A stretch of 7,207 nt of DNA, taken from positions 1-7,207 of the forward strand of contig JAKONB010000060.1 of the NCBI GenBank assembly GCA_022702195.1. Direction: 5' to 3'. Below, piece after piece: positions 7,024-7,207 of this stretch (within the stretch, counting starts at the first letter, position 1; each line of letters begins with the position of its first letter). Both the position numbers and the translations under genes were made by a program. Source of the stretch: Beijerinckiaceae bacterium. Its GTDB lineage: Bacteria > Pseudomonadota > Alphaproteobacteria > Rhizobiales > Beijerinckiaceae. A model generated the notes under the pieces. It searched no databases, was not told where the DNA came from, and saw only the letters and a program-made list of their open reading frames with translations.

Positions 7024-7207
7024 ATGAGTGAAGTAGACGTGAAGCTCGATGACGCAGCCCTCGACACCGTTCAGGGTGGGGCCGGTGATGGCGGGCATTG
7101 GGACCATAGCGGCAAGGTTTCGATGTGGGTCACTCCGGTTCCGGGGAATGCCATCCATCCGGCGACCGAGAACAGAAGTTCGGTCCGGAAGAACGAGTCC
7201 GGCGTTT
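7024..7207 (+). CDS. Putative double-glycine leader precursor peptide (3' end outside window)
   Basis: The visible 61 residues begin MSEVDVKLDDAALDTVQGG and continue AGDGGHWDHSGKVSMW; no stop occurs before the window ends. The first 19 residues match the double-glycine leader rule for C39 peptidases exactly: Leu8 at -12, Leu13 at -7, Val16 at -4, Gly18-Gly19 at -2/-1, in an acidic helix-prone stretch. Cutting after Gly19 would release a core starting Ala-Gly-Asp-Gly-Gly. The visible core is polar, rich in Gly, Ser, Asn and His, with two Trp and no Cys, so the part seen offers no Cys for thioether, thiazole or disulfide formation. The frame uses the AGGAG site before it and lies 428 bases after the exporter operon on the same strand, making it the likely cargo, probably with its own promoter. 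I do not recognise the core family. It could be a bacteriocin-like peptide, a signal peptide, or a larger secreted protein with a short leader. Confidence 0.72.
   Translation, partial: MSEVDVKLDDAALDTVQGGAGDGGHWDHSGKVSMWVTPVPGNAIHPATENRSSVRKNESGV

Noticed and set aside
6901..7158. 85-codon - strand frame over the cargo gene start
   Set aside because: It is antisense to the frame with the double-glycine leader and the AGGAG site, and its product shows no family features.

Overview
The window carries a complete three-gene peptide-export system of the NHLM type (nitrile-hydratase-leader microcin, also written NHLP) on the + strand, followed by the start of a small gene that looks like its cargo. 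Coding GC is very high, with strong G/C preference at third codon positions and sharply AT-richer intergenic DNA. This suits an alphaproteobacterium such as Methylobacterium or a relative. That placement is inferred from composition and gene style; no marker gene is present.

Layout. Positions 1-325 hold no gene I can support. The first third is GC-rich and the last 150 bases are AT-rich and look like a leader/promoter region. Position 326-1576 encodes an HlyD-like membrane-fusion (adaptor) protein. Position 1573-3759 encodes an ABC transporter with an N-terminal C39 double-glycine peptidase, six membrane helices and an ATPase domain. Position 3749-6595 encodes the partner ABC transporter, in which a long N-terminal region without a recognisable peptidase replaces the protease. 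The three genes overlap by 4 and 11 bases, so they are almost certainly one translationally coupled operon.

Positions 6596-7023 are a 428-base AT-richer gap with inverted repeats and no convincing gene. At 7024 a small reading frame with a good ribosome binding site begins and runs off the window end. Its first 19 residues match the double-glycine leader pattern cut by C39 peptidases: Leu at -12, Leu at -7, Val at -4, Gly-Gly at -2/-1. The working model is that this peptide (and perhaps more beyond the window) is recognised by its leader, cut after Gly-Gly by the C39 domain of the second gene, and exported through the ABC heterodimer with the HlyD adaptor and an outer-membrane channel encoded elsewhere.

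What deserves attention: the visible cargo has no cysteine, no modification enzyme lies in the window, and the leader is a very short classical one rather than the long nitrile-hydratase or Nif11 type usually linked to this transporter family.
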